Below are positions 52,700 through 64,000 of a stretch of 64,000 nt of DNA, in pieces. Source of the DNA: Anisakis pegreffii (taxonomy: Eukaryota > Nematoda > Chromadorea > Rhabditida > Anisakidae); assembly GCA_035041965.1 (NCBI GenBank), contig JAPYMA010000127.1, positions 62,001 to 126,000 on the forward strand, in the 5' to 3' direction. Below the pieces are notes generated by a model, which was not told where the DNA came from, did no database searches, and saw nothing but the letters and a program-made list of their open reading frames with translations. The translations under genes were made by a program, and so were the position numbers. How positions within the stretch are numbered: position 1 is the first letter of the stretch; the number at the start of each line of letters is the position of its first letter.

Positions 52700-55503
52700 C
52701 GGATCGTGCGAATAATATATGGCTTGTTAAGTTTCATTTTGCGACAACATATGCATGCTTCGCGGAACATACGGAACAGACATTAAGCAATTAGCAATTA
52801 AACAGACGTTTGTATGTAGAAATATGGGGGAATGGCCCTAGGAGAAGTGGAAGCTCTTCTATCAAAACGCTAGCAACAACTGAATAAGAAGATATGTTAT
52901 TTAATGAATGCGAGAATTAAAGGAAACCATTGCTTACAAAATGTGTTCCACAAGTTTATCTTCAACGGGATACTTGAAAGCAGTAACTGAACAACCATGT
53001 CCACGTTTACTCATACTGCAATAGTGTCACTGATAGTGTTTCGTTGCTAATTCCAAAACATACGCAACGGTATTTCATTGATAATATCGCTTATTGTGAA
53101 ATGTCAAAACCTATCTTATTGAGGGAGGACTAAAATAATTGAACTTATTGTTGAAAAATTTTCATGAACGTCTATCACAAAAACAGGGGCAAACAACATT
53201 ACATTCGGTCGAGGACAGAAATTTGAATGAATTGCAACTGCCGAAGTTAAAAATAAACATATGAATGAATGTCAATTGGCATATATCTGTGCACGACGTA
53301 GACGTGATTTGTGTCTTGGTGGAAACGATACGAACGAGGTTGATTCAGTGAAGAAACATAAATATGCGGCATCTGCATTGCTCACACCTGTTACAGTTGT
53401 GCGAGTCAAGATAAGATTTGCTTGATAAGAAAGCTTTCATGTACTGGCCATATGCCTGGCTGGCTGGCTGACCTGGTGATCATAAACGTGATCATAAAAA
53501 CGTTCTCTTGATCAAACCTAGTGCAATAGCATATGCTCAGTTATTAACGAGTGATACGTCATTCAAACCAAACACAGTGAAACGCATCATAGCCGCGAGA
53601 ATGAATCTGGATTTTGAGGCTCTCGTTTCGAAAAACCTGATGCAAGCGATGAATTGCTATAAAACATGGGAAACCTAACCAAAAGTAAACATAACCTCAG
53701 TAATCGTAGGAAATTACTCGTGTTCCTCTATCGTATGAAAATACATGTGTTCCTCAATGCAAATTCACTCGGATGAAAATGAATTACTTAAAAAAGGGCG
53801 ACAAACAAATTTTCTACAGGCATTAGCGCACAGATCATAGAACACTAGCGATATTGCACAATGAAAGATCGCTAATGAAGACGGATCAAAAAGCCATAGA
53901 GATAAGCAACTCAAAAGTGATAATGAAGCAATTCTACGAGAACAACTGTGAAAACATATCGATAAATCGTTGATGTCTGACATTTATTAATAGACTATAT
54001 ATCCATCATTAGGGCAAGTTGATGAATCACACTCTATCAATTATGATGTACAATGTGTAGCCAGAACGAAGTGAGATAGCGTTTGCTGATCTCGACTGCA
54101 TTAGATAACTTCAGGCTGTTGAGTGCTTTATATTTTCAAGGAAACCGCAGCTGTTTCGAGCAAAGGCTGAATAATAATGCCGTCTTTGACGAAAACCGAA
54201 ACAGAAAAGTACATTCGTTCTATTTCATCAAATAAGTACCCAGCTCAATCGTTGAAGGCTCCTAGAAGCATTCGGTGAGCCATGGATCATACTTCAGGTT
54301 TCGTCCAAGCACATCACTATATGATCGAATAGAATTGATTCGTGAAAGTGATTTAAGTGGTAGAAAGCATTTTTTTTTCATATACCCATTAATGAATCTG
54401 TCTCATCGAATGGAACTACCTGCCGACACCAGACAAAAGTGACTAAATATTTATGGTATGAAAGTTGCGTTGTGAGGAAGTTGATGTGGTAAGAAAATTA
54501 TTATAATCAGTGAAGAGTCCATTTTCATTATCGGTATCACGAACATATTTACACTTTTTAATGCAGTGAGCATTGATCACGTGAAGTGATATCTTGAATG
54601 TTTTGCAATGAACAATAAATTATGTGGAAGCACTGAGTGAATTTGTTTGCATTTATGATCTTGTTTCATAGAAATGCCACTGAATGTACGCAGTTAAGAT
54701 TCTCCGCTGAATCTGCTCGTAATAAGACCAAGATTCCGAATGGGTGCTGTCAATTGACATGGAAACTGAAAAAAGGAATCGAATAACACATGAAATTAAT
54801 AACGAAGCTAATCAGATGAATATCACTTACAACGTCGATAAGGGGACAACGTCGTAAACATCAGCACGTGGTCTATGGTGCATTGATGAGAGTGAATAAA
54901 GCGAATGTTTACAGATAGGGGAATTCTACTGCGATATAACGAGGCGATGAGAAAGGGAGAGGGGGTATTCTGGTCAACAACTCGCACAAATCAACACAAT
55001 AAGACATCAAAGATCAATAAAACGTCAAAGATCAATAAAATGTTGGCGAATGACGCAAGAAACACGCACTGCTGCTGGATTACTTGACGCAATTGTGATG
55101 CGATGACCGGACACTTAGCTTCACACTGTGAGAATAGATCTGATGATGAGTTGATGGATCGGGTGGATATTTGTGAGGTTCTTTTCTAGTGTTATTTGGA
55201 AACACATTACGATATGAAGTTTCAAAGTGAATAAATCACGAATATTATGTTAACTGTAGAAGGGGCGCAAATATATTCGGAAATGACTCGAAATGTTTCA
55301 CTGAACTGAATTTCTTAATTGTAAAGCTAAACGGTAGATGAACAAAGAATTCCATGGATTCAAGAATATACAATAAAAAGGTAAAGCAAAGCCATTGGAG
55401 CAGTTAAAATATGGCAAATGTAAACAGAAATATGGAAATCATGCTGGAGAACATCGTAAATACATCGTATTGTTTTAAATCGTTTCATGCTGATTATTGA
55501 CAA
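52700..55503. other. intergenic region, no gene recognised
   Basis: This lies upstream of the lipase gene (minus) and upstream of the open frame at 55504 (plus), so promoters of both may be here. No exon was supported. A two-copy 18-base tandem repeat is at 55004-55039. Confidence 0.5.
55004..55039. repeat. 18-base tandem repeat, two copies
   Basis: The unit ACATCAAAGATCAATAAA is followed directly by ACGTCAAAGATCAATAAA; one base differs. Confidence 0.8.
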
Positions 55504-56046
55504 ATGATAAAACTCATTACTATACAAACAAGAAGTGATGTGTTATCAGTTCAACAAATTGCATCCATAGCAGGTTTTTTGCTAGGAATTGTAATAGGTA
55601 CAATTGTTCTCACATTTCTGAATACCTACCGAATAACAATGCGAGTTCCGTCATTTGGCGAACTGTCACTCCGTTCGCAATTGGCGAATTGTCCTCTTAC
55701 AGACTACTCAATGACGATTAAATATTTTTGCTTAAGGAAAATGAAGAATGATCTTGATGTAGCTTTATCTAGATTACCTAGATTGACCAGGCTATCAAAC
55801 GTTTGTAACTTTGCTGGCCGCTGTGCTCACGTTTCCGTGTGCATTGTTTTAGCCTCAATTTTCGCCACCCCGCTGGCTAGGGAGCAGGCCAACCGAACAC
55901 AACCGAGTAATTGGTGTAGTGATCTTGACGTAAAGACTATTATTAGAGCTGCTCAGGGAATGGGTGGCTCTGGAATGAGGCGTTTTGTATATAGCAGTTT
56001 TCCGAAGTATTTTTCGTTGGTTGGACTGGGTGTTGTGAAAGGATGA
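55504..56046 (+). CDS. unidentified 180-codon open frame with two hydrophobic stretches
   Basis: A single open frame from ATG 55504 to TGA 56044-56046. At this base composition a frame of this length is unlikely, though not impossible, by chance. Residues about 19-39 (IASIAGFLLGIVIGTIVLTF) would span a membrane, and a second hydrophobic stretch (VSVCIVLASIFATPLA) follows at about 109-124. The region between contains two copies of the DNA word TTGGCGAAYTGTC, giving FGELSLRSQLANCPL, which recalls the TTGCCTA/AATTGTCC words of the MITE-like element at 20921. The frame may therefore be partly repeat-derived. It ends 335 bases before prefoldin 4 on the same strand, so the two could share a polycistronic transcript. 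I do not recognise a family. Confidence 0.35.
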   Translation: MIKLITIQTRSDVLSVQQIASIAGFLLGIVIGTIVLTFLNTYRITMRVPSFGELSLRSQLANCPLTDYSMTIKYFCLRKMKNDLDVALSRLPRLTRLSNVCNFAGRCAHVSVCIVLASIFATPLAREQANRTQPSNWCSDLDVKTIIRAAQGMGGSGMRRFVYSSFPKYFSLVGLGVVKG

Positions 56047-56370
56047 TATGTTTGTTCGACTTGTTTTGATGTTGTTTATTAACCGTTTGTGTTGTCATTT
56101 TACTCCGTCTAAATGAAGTGAAAATTCGAAAAATTGTTGTCATGAATTGGAATATATTGGTAGTTTAAATGAATATGTTCGTTCGTATTGCAGTAATGAA
56201 CCTGAAGTTATTGAACGTCTTAGATAACTTGAGTTTGATGTGAACTTTTTTGGTTTCGGTGTGAGGTTTTTTTCCGGATGGTCATCTCATTGGCGATGTA
56301 AATTTTGCATTATACGAGATACAATACATCGATTTTGTTCAACCCATCATTATATGATTTACTCGAAAGA

Positions 56371-56376
56371 TTTCAG
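56371..56376 (+). promoter_or_regulatory. candidate spliced-leader acceptor of prefoldin 4
   Basis: TTTCAG, the nematode acceptor consensus, lies five bases before the prefoldin 4 ATG at 56382. Such a short distance is typical of spliced-leader addition. It may also mean that this gene is the downstream member of an operon starting with the open frame at 55504. Confidence 0.55.
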
Positions 56377-56381
56377 TTTAA

Positions 56382-57263
56382 ATGCCTCCCACTGCAACGA
56401 AAACAAGGCTTCAGGTGACAGCCGAAGACCAGAAGCTTATCAACCGTTTTGCACGTCTTCATCAGCAGTCTGTTCAACTCAGTGTAGGGATAATTTTCAT
56501 TTTTTTTCCATTCTTGACAATCCATTCTGTGCATTCACTATCGATCTACCCACTTGAAATTCTTTCTGATACTCAGTTCTTGATTTGAGACGATGAATTT
56601 CGATAGTATTTTCATCCGCACTTGAGTTCAGAATGACTCCATGCGTAGATCAGTTCATGAACTAGTGTGGAAGCAGATGAGAAGTAAACGCTGCAGGTTA
56701 TGTCATTCGGTATTAGGTTTGCTCCGACTCAAGTTTACAACCTGGTTCGTGAGCGGGATATTTCCAGGAGAAACTGCGATTGAAAACAACAGAATTGCGG
56801 AACCTCGACGATGCCTCTGACGAGCTCCTTCTGTTGGACGATTGCGACAGCGCTCGAATACCGTTCAAGATCGGTTCATGTTTTGTATCATATGATAAGG
56901 TTTGTTCGATTATCCTGTTCGACATTTTCAGATCTTTGAGTGCATCAGTACATAATTTCAACTCTCTTGCCAACTTTGAAGCACAGTCCATCAAGGACTT
57001 GTTAGTATCCAGCTGCTTAATCAAGTGTTCGGCGGAAGGAAAAAGATGATTTTCTTTTCATTTCTAAAGATTTTCCTTCAAATGAAAGTTTCTAGGATTC
57101 AATGGATGAGAAACTGGACAAACTGAAAGCTGAGCTGAAAGCCGAAATTGAAACGATAACTGAGGAAACTAGTGGTTTACAAACTGAAATGAGCAACCTA
57201 AAATCGTTGCTGTATGGCAAATTTGGTGATAGTATAAATCTAGAGACCGACAAAGACGATTGA
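56382..57263 (+). CDS. prefoldin subunit 4 (beta-type subunit)
   Basis: Three exons, 56382-56483, 56768-56899 and 57096-57263, all phase 0, giving 133 residues; the human protein has 134. The fold is two coiled-coil helices around a beta hairpin. The N-terminal helix has the family motif VTAEDQKLINRFARLHQQS. The hairpin region is NLDDASDELLLLDDCDSARI, then PFKIGSCFVSYDK. The C-terminal helix is DSMDEKLDKLKAELKAEIET, ending SLLYGKFGDSINLETDKDD, which matches the LYAKFGxxINLE end of the family. Prefoldin is a cytosolic heterohexamer that captures unfolded actin and tubulin and passes them to the CCT chaperonin. The first donor is taken as GTAGGG (after 56483), which keeps the frame; the alternative GTGTAG two bases earlier does not. 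An AATAAA follows at 57530. The gene is complete and looks functional. Confidence 0.95.
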
Positions 57264-57529
57264 ATTTCGCTTGTTTTTGCTGAATTGGTTTAGATGTCAT
57301 CCTGCATGTTGTTCAGCCTATTTCATACCATTAGCGAAACTGAATTTCAATATTTTAAGAAGATAGAATATCGGTAGCAAAATTTATGCGTATCGGGTGA
57401 CGTAATTTTTTATTGGAAGAGCTCATTTGGTGACGGGCGTTATACATCGATTGATTATATTGGATTCATATCGTCTTCTTATCGTTATTGAGATCTCATT
57501 AGTAAAACAGTGGCAAAAATTTTTCTGCG

Positions 57530-57535
57530 AATAAA
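57530..57535 (+). terminator. poly(A) signal of prefoldin 4
   Basis: AATAAA lies 267 bases after the stop codon on the coding strand. It is the first canonical signal downstream of the gene. Confidence 0.5.
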
Positions 57536-57822
57536 GCAAGCACTAGAATGCGATCCAGTCATCCATAGTGTCGAGTTAATTTCCTTAATGCTTTCTGAAT
57601 ATAGCTCTGACATCTGCTGTTTACATTCTGCGGAATAAGGTCAAATGCATTTTTAATGAGCTGGAGAAAAGAAATTATCTCATTTTTGAAAAATTCAACA
57701 AGATTGCCTACCCTCATGCCGTTAATTTTGACCACCATTCTGACAAGAATCGACGACAGATATACTCTTTACGTTGTAAACTCCGAAGGAATTATTGTTT
57801 TTTTTGTTCTTGTTTATTTTAT

Positions 57823-57828
57823 ATAAAA
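57823..57828 (-). terminator. poly(A) signal of the racemase gene
   Basis: AATAAA on the minus strand, in the context TATAAAATAAAC, lies about 250 bases after the racemase stop codon. It faces the prefoldin 4 signal from the other strand, so the two genes converge. Confidence 0.5.
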
Positions 57829-58078
57829 GTGGTATACACTGAACTGCTATCTGAATATCTATTGAACTGAAGTCTAATAAATGATATACGAAATACATGC
57901 GAACACAAATGATATCTGTTGGACTAATCGCACCTGTTCTGAAACAGAAGTGGAAATAGGGACTGCATTTTAGTAGCAAATGCTCTTCATCTGAACTGGC
58001 AGTAAGTGACTACACGTTTCATCATTTTCACGGCAGCAAGTGTATCATCAAATATATCCGACGCATTCTGCTGACAAA

Positions 58079-61000
58079 TCATTTTTTCACTTTCCCATCA
58101 CGTAAACGAGTGAAATCGTCTGCGGTGTAGAATCTCGGTGCAGGACAAGGCCAGAATTTATTGTTGTCATAGGTGAACGCTGATCTCATTTGATGATGCT
58201 TCAGAAGAGCAACTTCATTGATATCCAAAACTGGTGTCACGCAAGCGTCCACTCCTAAACTTCAATTCTGCATTCACCGAGTGTTTAGAAAGCTTCAGTT
58301 TGAGGTCCAGATGCATTTACTGTAAAAATATAAAAACAATTGCACGACACTACAGTAAATTCAGGAATTATTGATTTCAACAATAAAATAACCATTGAAT
58401 AAATTTGTCCATTCTTCTCTCGTCCTTGTTCGGAAGGTGGTTTCCATCTCATTGCTGACAACTTCAGGCCTTTCTTCCAAATCACTCAATTTTGATTTCA
58501 ACTGAAGTGCTGTAAAAGATGTTCAAAATGCAGGAAACAAGTTTTCTATGAAACAGCTCATTGAAATATTTACGAAAACTTTCTTTTCATGGATCATTCA
58601 GCCGTCTTGAAGAAAAAATAATGAGTCGCATTCCATTCGGTTCTGTCTGATTCCACGAGCTAGTGAAACTTTGTTTTGAACTTGTCTAGATGAGAGTGTT
58701 TCTATTCAATTCGTTCGAAAATTAGGTTGTTACCACTAATTTCGTGTTTTGTGTGATAACATTATGAGATTTTCGTTCAGCTGAGTGGAGAAAAAACAAG
58801 CGTACTCACTTTTGAAAAGTGTTTCTGCGAACTTCTTTTCAATCGCCCCAACGGCCACATATTTGTCGTCAAGTGTTTGATACGTGCTGAAATTTCAATG
58901 TTCTCGCATCGCAAGTAGTGTTTTCAAAGAACCCCGAGATCCGGATATTCCGGATTCGATCTCTGGATTTATGTTCTTAAAACATCCAGGACCTCGGGAT
59001 TTGATAAGTTACAGTATTTTATACAATTTTGATACTACACATTGTGAATTACACACCATCTATTCCCAGTTCATTCGTATTCAGTAATATTTGTCGCTTA
59101 GCAATGAATGGGGGAATCAGTGGCTAGATAATCACAAATCAGCATCATCTCATTGTCAGATGTGTTTTTTTAGGGAGTAGTAAACAAAAATTTGCAATGT
59201 TACCACTATTGCTTCGTGTTTCGACATCACCGGTTCTTTTTTTCGTTTATGATCATTTTTCAATGTCAGCATGGGAAAAGAATGCCGAAATTGAAAAATG
59301 GTCGAGATTTTGCACATATTAATCAGAAGCAAGATGTGAACATGAAATTTCCTCAGAATCAAAGAAATTTTCGGGTGTAATCATGCAAAGTTTCCAGCAT
59401 TGGGAACGATGCTTCGTGTCGTGCGAACTCATTTGGATATATTGAGTAAAATTTGCATCATTTGCCTTCTAGCTAATTCGTTCCTCTGAAAATGGTTATA
59501 TATCCCCTGAACATGAACTTGTTTAGCGTCTATCAAAACGAACCGATAAATCGGTGATTTGCCCGAGAACCATGCATACGGATCATTGCACATCTTGTCG
59601 ATGTCTTGATAGGCAGTGATGAATGTCGACAAATACGCAACACCCTCCACCATACTCACATCGATTATACAGCCGGAGCCACCTGAGACACAAAAGCAAC
59701 ATGTGAACGATTGAGGAGGCATTAAATGACTGATTTGTCAATAAAGGATTATTATGCATCACGGACTCTCTGTTGTCATAAACTGAGTCGATTTCTGCTT
59801 CAAACACTCTTAAACGAATTTGAATGGAAATTTAATTGTGATATCTCAATTTGATTTGTGATTTTGTTCTATTTAGAGAAAGATGAACCGTTTTCTTGAC
59901 GGTTGTATAAAGCTGCTATTATCCCGAAGGCTGCCATAAGACCACCACCTGCAAAATCAGCGAGAAGATTCGCCGGTGGCCAGTAGGGCAAACGATTCGT
60001 TGCGTGGCCATTAATTGTTGGAAGAATACCTGAAGTGAGGAAAATCTGGCGAATAATTCGAACCACTTCTTTTGTTCAATAATTTGTACTGACAAAAGTC
60101 GTTTGGAGGTAATTGGTTGCTTTAGCAAGCTGAATGACGAAGCATTATTCTTGAGGTAAAAACATACCGGACAACGAAACATAATTGATGTCGTGTCCAG
60201 CTCGAGGTGCCAATTCCCCGGTCTGTCCGTACCCACTTATTCGAGCAACAATCAGCTTATTGTTATCCTTAAGTGATATGTAGTTAGAACAGACAATGCT
60301 AAATGTGGTCATGTAGATTGTGCGAATTTTAGCCGGCAGTTCGAGGATAAAATTGATCGTTTAAAGTTAGGCAATTTCCGTGGGATCGACCAAGCTTGAT
60401 GAAAAACCTCAACGTTTCAATGATAACGCAATAGAAAAGCGTTAGTTTGCTGCCAATTTTGGCTTCACTACGAAGTCGCTTGGTTACATCTCAGCAGTAA
60501 ATGATCAACTGATAAATCACCCTGATCAAATCGACCGGATCGAGGTCCATTTTTTCGAGAATACCAGGTCGAAATGGGTCAAGCAACACATCGCTTGTTC
60601 GACATATTTTTCTCACTTCCTCAACTCCTTCGGCACGTTTAAGATTCACGACTTTCTGTTGTTTGCCTCTTGTCAGTCGCTGTTCAATTATTTGTTTTCC
60701 GCTCTGGAATGCACTTCATTGTTGTTTTCATGCTTACGATTAGTCATTTTGTCAATCGTCCCATTTCCTGTTTGTTGCCCATTTTAATTTTCATTAAAAA
60801 TTTACACTTGTGAGAACTTCATTTTGCTTCTCAGCTTCAATCCATCATCAATTCTTTGCGATTCGTTGCTTTCAAGCTTTTCTGAGTCCCCTTCATCAAT
60901 TCTTGAGAAAAATTCAGAATTTTATCACGGAGAAAACAGTGCTCTTTCATTTGACTGAAGGAAAAACTGAATTGTCTAACTACCGTAGCATATTGCTTCG

Positions 61001-61657
61001 TTTCTATTTATATTCCACATAAAAACGTCTATTTTGAACGTCGATCTACCATCCGAAAACATTCCATTTATTAAGTTGTAAATTATCGACTTCACATGAA
61101 AGGCTTAACTCAAGGAACTGAATGAGTTTCCGCAAAACACTGCTTCAACCATTTTAATCAGCTTAATGGTTCTTTGAGCGGTGCCAGCCTTTTCATAACA
61201 TCGAATTAAATCTACTTGAATCGTTGCGATGCGTCAGAATAGAAATTTGGATGATGGAAAACGATAGTGATTAAGAGATATTTGAGCGGTAGTTAACAGA
61301 AAAAGTTGATCCACAGTCGTAATGGATTCTTTACGAGCACATGTGCATCGGAAAGATATTTAAGAGGGTGATTTGATGAAAATAGCCATCGTTGGTGGTG
61401 AGTGGATTAAGACTGAAATGGGTAACGAACACGAAATATTCAGTGCGAACATGAAAAACCTGATGGATAACGGTGGTCACTTCAGCACCGAAATCTGCCA
61501 AGACGAGCCCACAAAATGGCACTGGAGCAAGACCGGCCAGTTCAGTGACGATGACTCCGTTCAAGAGATGTTTGCCCATAGTTGATGTGGCTCTTCGATG
61601 GGCACATTGAACAAGATGTTGGTATGATAACAGTCGAGCTGTTCGCATTAGAAACAT
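58079..61657 (-). CDS. alpha-methylacyl-CoA racemase (CoA-transferase family III)
   Basis: Eight exons: 61657-61460, 60703-60521, 60267-60168, 60029-59889, 59682-59544, 58886-58810, 58509-58393 and 58254-58079; phases agree. The enzyme inverts the 2-methyl configuration of branched acyl-CoAs and bile-acid-type intermediates so that beta-oxidation can proceed. The family core starts [20 protein letters not shown]. The three catalytic residues of the racemase family are all present: His in [14 protein letters not shown], Asp in [12 protein letters not shown] and Glu in [11 protein letters not shown]. Later motifs are [31 protein letters not shown] and PAPRFY. Three in-frame Mets (61657, 61648, 61579) are possible starts; the upstream ones add an Arg-rich stretch ([20 protein letters not shown]) resembling a mitochondrial presequence. 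The C-terminus (..DGKVKK) stops about 40 residues earlier than in human AMACR and has no peroxisomal PTS1, so either one more exon exists or the tail is truly shortened. Confidence 0.93.
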
Positions 61658-61691
61658 CTTCAAAATATACAAACATTTCTGCTGATCATAA

Positions 61692-61700
61692 CTGAAAATC
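61692..61700 (-). promoter_or_regulatory. candidate spliced-leader acceptor of the racemase gene
   Basis: GATTTTCAG on the minus strand lies 34 bases before the ATG at 61657. Two out-of-frame ATGs fall between it and that start, so initiation at an in-frame ATG would need leaky scanning or an acceptor nearer the start. Confidence 0.35.
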
Positions 61701-61704
61701 AGTA

Positions 61705-64000
61705 GCAATCACCTCAAATAATTAACGATTGCAATGTTGTGGTCATCTTTCAGCGCAACAATGATCACTCAACAGATTGCGTAGAGTTTTTGTTTAGGGA
61801 ATAGAAGACGACAGAAAATTTGTTTGTTTAGAGCATTTCGATTGTTCGCGACAACAAATACAATACGAAAGGTGAGAAAGAGCAAACAGTCCCAAATTAG
61901 GCTCTCTATTCATCGAATAAACTGAGTGAACGTTTTATCCGCATCATTTCATTGAATTGATTCAAGCAGATGAATGAAATCATTGGTAGCATGAGATCAA
62001 TGTGCAATGAAAAGAAATTTACCACTTAGAAATTGCTTCAGTTTTCTATCTGGTCCAATAGAAGTGGAAAGCTACAAACAACTCAAAAACATTCAATGGC
62101 TTGGACTCAGGTTTAGGAGCTAGTCTCAGGTAAACTCCTCTGCTTTGGATTACGCTTGTCTTTTGCTCTACGCCCACACTTCGATTGAGATTCCGAAAAC
62201 GTATCCCTTCAGCAATATTCCGTAAGCATCAAGTTCACCTTTCGACTTTGCTAGAGACTCATAGAACACCTATCCTTTGGTGCCTGGTGAGTGGAAATAA
62301 AATTTTCAGTTGCGTTAAATCGGAGACGCTGCATAAAAATAGTTCTGAAATGATACTGAACCAAAAATACGTGGATATTCACTGGTGTGCTAAAGATGGA
62401 ATGCGATACAAATTCAAAAGAGATGCTTAAGAATTTAACGATGAGAGCTTAGAGCGTCAATGATGATTGATGGTTATAATGCAGTTTTCTTGATTGAATT
62501 TGGTGATTTTATGGAGTGCTTTCAGTATCTTAAAAAACAATCATCTCCGTGCATATTTTTAAGTGAATTAAGCTTTTCTAGGTGCATTCCTAATTGAAGA
62601 GATGCCGTTAAAGAAATAATTAAGCTTTCTAAATGTGGCAAGTGACTGTGAACTGCAATCCAATTGAGCAATGACCATTCATCGTTATGTTGAAGCGTAT
62701 CGTGGAGATGAACACATGAAATTCATCAAGTGTTTCAGATGCCGTTCGTTACATACTTGGATGGTAGTTATGAGCCTCCGTCTTTGAATCATATCAATGA
62801 AATGTACTCCATCAATTCATATGTTCGTTAAAATGATTGTTATAAGGTAGATGAGGCAAATGCCTGTCTTAAAAGTGTCTCTTCAGCCCGATACTTGGAG
62901 CATTTGTCCATCACTACAAGTAACTGTTTATTCCTTTAACAGTCGTTTGATTCAACACCATGTCATAGCATAGTGAGATCAGTGTTCATTCGCTGAATGA
63001 GATATGTTTATGATAAAAACTACAAAAGATGATAAGAGGCGTTGTGGTAACAGTCAACATTCAACGGAAGCTCAATTTTGCAAAGGTAAAACGTGAACAG
63101 AGCGTAAGAGATTTGAATATTACAAAAAGTTTATTGATAACAAATACAATAAGAATAAAATATTAACGGAACAGAATGAACAATATGCTGAATTCACGAA
63201 GCAATTATCGCCTTCACATCCTTCGACACACACTTCAATGAACGTTGCCGCATCTCGTTTTGTTCCTCTCTGATCAGCCCCTATCAAATGACGACGCATC
63301 TGCAATGAACCAGTTTTGAGCTAATGGCGTAAATCTGCAGTGATGACCTCGAAAATTGCTGGGAATTTCTTGCCGCTAGTCAAACTAACGCAGCGGTTCA
63401 ACGTGGAGCAGGTATTCATGATACGTGGAGCAAGGGAAAACGAATGAATTAAAATTGCTATTGTCGGCTGAATTGGTGCGAAATGAAAGAGACTGAATTC
63501 ATGAGCGATGTCGCGGATAGCCTTACTCGTGACTATCTTAAGATTCCAGTTTTATTGTGACTTCTACACGTTACCGTACTTTTAATCTTTTATCAACTAC
63601 CATAACTGTCAGCAATGAACATTGTCATTTTTGATTATAAACCATACTATCCCCGTTTCATCAACAGTGAAAATCGCTCATTTCAAAAAGATGTCGAAAA
63701 ACTATGGTCACTGAAACGAAAGCTGTCGCATCACATTTTGAGCGAGTGCTTTGACTATTCTGCAAGCCATCATTTTTGCGCAGTTACCGATTGTATTCAA
63801 TTCAGTGCTGATCTGAGTGTGTTCATCTCGTTTGAGATCGCTTCCTAAGGTTGAGCTTATCCAATTCCGACAGATATTCAATAGCCTCGAGAATGAGTAA
63901 CAACGACAAACCTTTCGCGAGGACGTGTACAACGTGCACCCACTGATATCCTCAACAGTGCCACAACGACGTTCTGTTATAACCTTCCCTGAAAGTTTCT
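61705..64000. other. intergenic region, no gene recognised
   Basis: Upstream of the racemase gene. Open frames up to about 80 codons occur on both strands (for example 62185-62430 and 63615-63848, plus strand), without splice support or family resemblance. Confidence 0.5.

Noticed and set aside
56713..57024. 103-codon minus-strand frame across prefoldin 4 exon 2 and intron 2
   Set aside because: It is protein-like in part, but overlaps a certain plus-strand exon and has no supporting splice sites or family; treated as antisense coincidence.
59429..59543. Continuation of the racemase exon frame beyond 59544
   Set aside because: The extension to the stop at 59429 does not resemble the family, while a donor CG|GTTCGT at 59544 joins in phase to exon 58886, which restores the conserved [18 protein letters not shown] block.
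1..64000. tRNA, rRNA, snRNA and spliced-leader RNA genes, CRISPR arrays, bacterial operons
   Set aside because: No cloverleaf with paired A and B boxes was found (isolated GGTTCGA words lack partners), no known small-RNA core was recognised, and no spaced identical repeats of CRISPR type occur; the window is eukaryotic.

Overview
This window is eukaryotic and almost certainly nematode. The genes are cut into short exons with GT-AG introns. Many acceptors read TTTCAG or TTTTCAG, several genes have such an acceptor in front of the start codon (as in spliced-leader trans-splicing), and the proteins look closest to the nematode versions of their families. Base composition is moderately AT-rich. 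Intron lengths (from about 100 bases to a few kb) and wide intergenic spaces suggest a parasitic (ascarid/spirurid-like) worm rather than a compact Caenorhabditis genome; that placement is inference. There are no prokaryotic features.

Six protein-coding genes can be rebuilt exon by exon, with reading frame and intron phase agreeing at nearly every junction. From left to right: (1) a large minus-strand gene, 5.5-21.7 kb and perhaps to 25.6 kb, for a GDNF-receptor/GAS1-like surface protein with a probable GPI-anchor tail; (2) PCNA, minus, 28.9-31.1 kb, six exons, complete; (3) a TRM9/TRMT9B-type tRNA wobble-uridine methyltransferase, minus, 32.6-36.3 kb, eight exons, complete; (4) an adipose triglyceride lipase (ATGL/PNPLA2) homologue, minus, 47.9-52.7 kb, at least ten exons, last exon(s) not found; (5) prefoldin subunit 4, plus, 56.4-57.3 kb, three exons, complete; (6) alpha-methylacyl-CoA racemase, minus, 58.1-61.7 kb, eight exons. 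Genes 5 and 6 converge, and each has an AATAAA signal in the 0.8 kb between them. An unidentified 180-codon open frame with two hydrophobic stretches lies 0.3 kb upstream of prefoldin 4 on the same strand.

The rest is gene-poor: 0-5.4 kb, 25.6-28.8 kb, 36.3-47.9 kb, 52.7-55.5 kb and 61.7-64 kb show no gene I can defend. They hold small repeats: a MITE-like element in an intron of gene 1, an 80-base compound palindrome, a 22-base direct repeat bracketing the last exon of gene 1, and several short tandem repeats. The genes do not form one pathway. PCNA serves replication, the TRM9-like enzyme tRNA modification, prefoldin 4 protein folding, ATGL fat mobilisation and AMACR branched-chain fatty-acid oxidation; the GAS1-like protein is probably a cell-surface receptor or co-receptor. 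I did not find a clearly new biological system. The most useful points for follow-up are the architecture of gene 1, the duplicated splice donor in the lipase gene, and the uncertain first and last exons.
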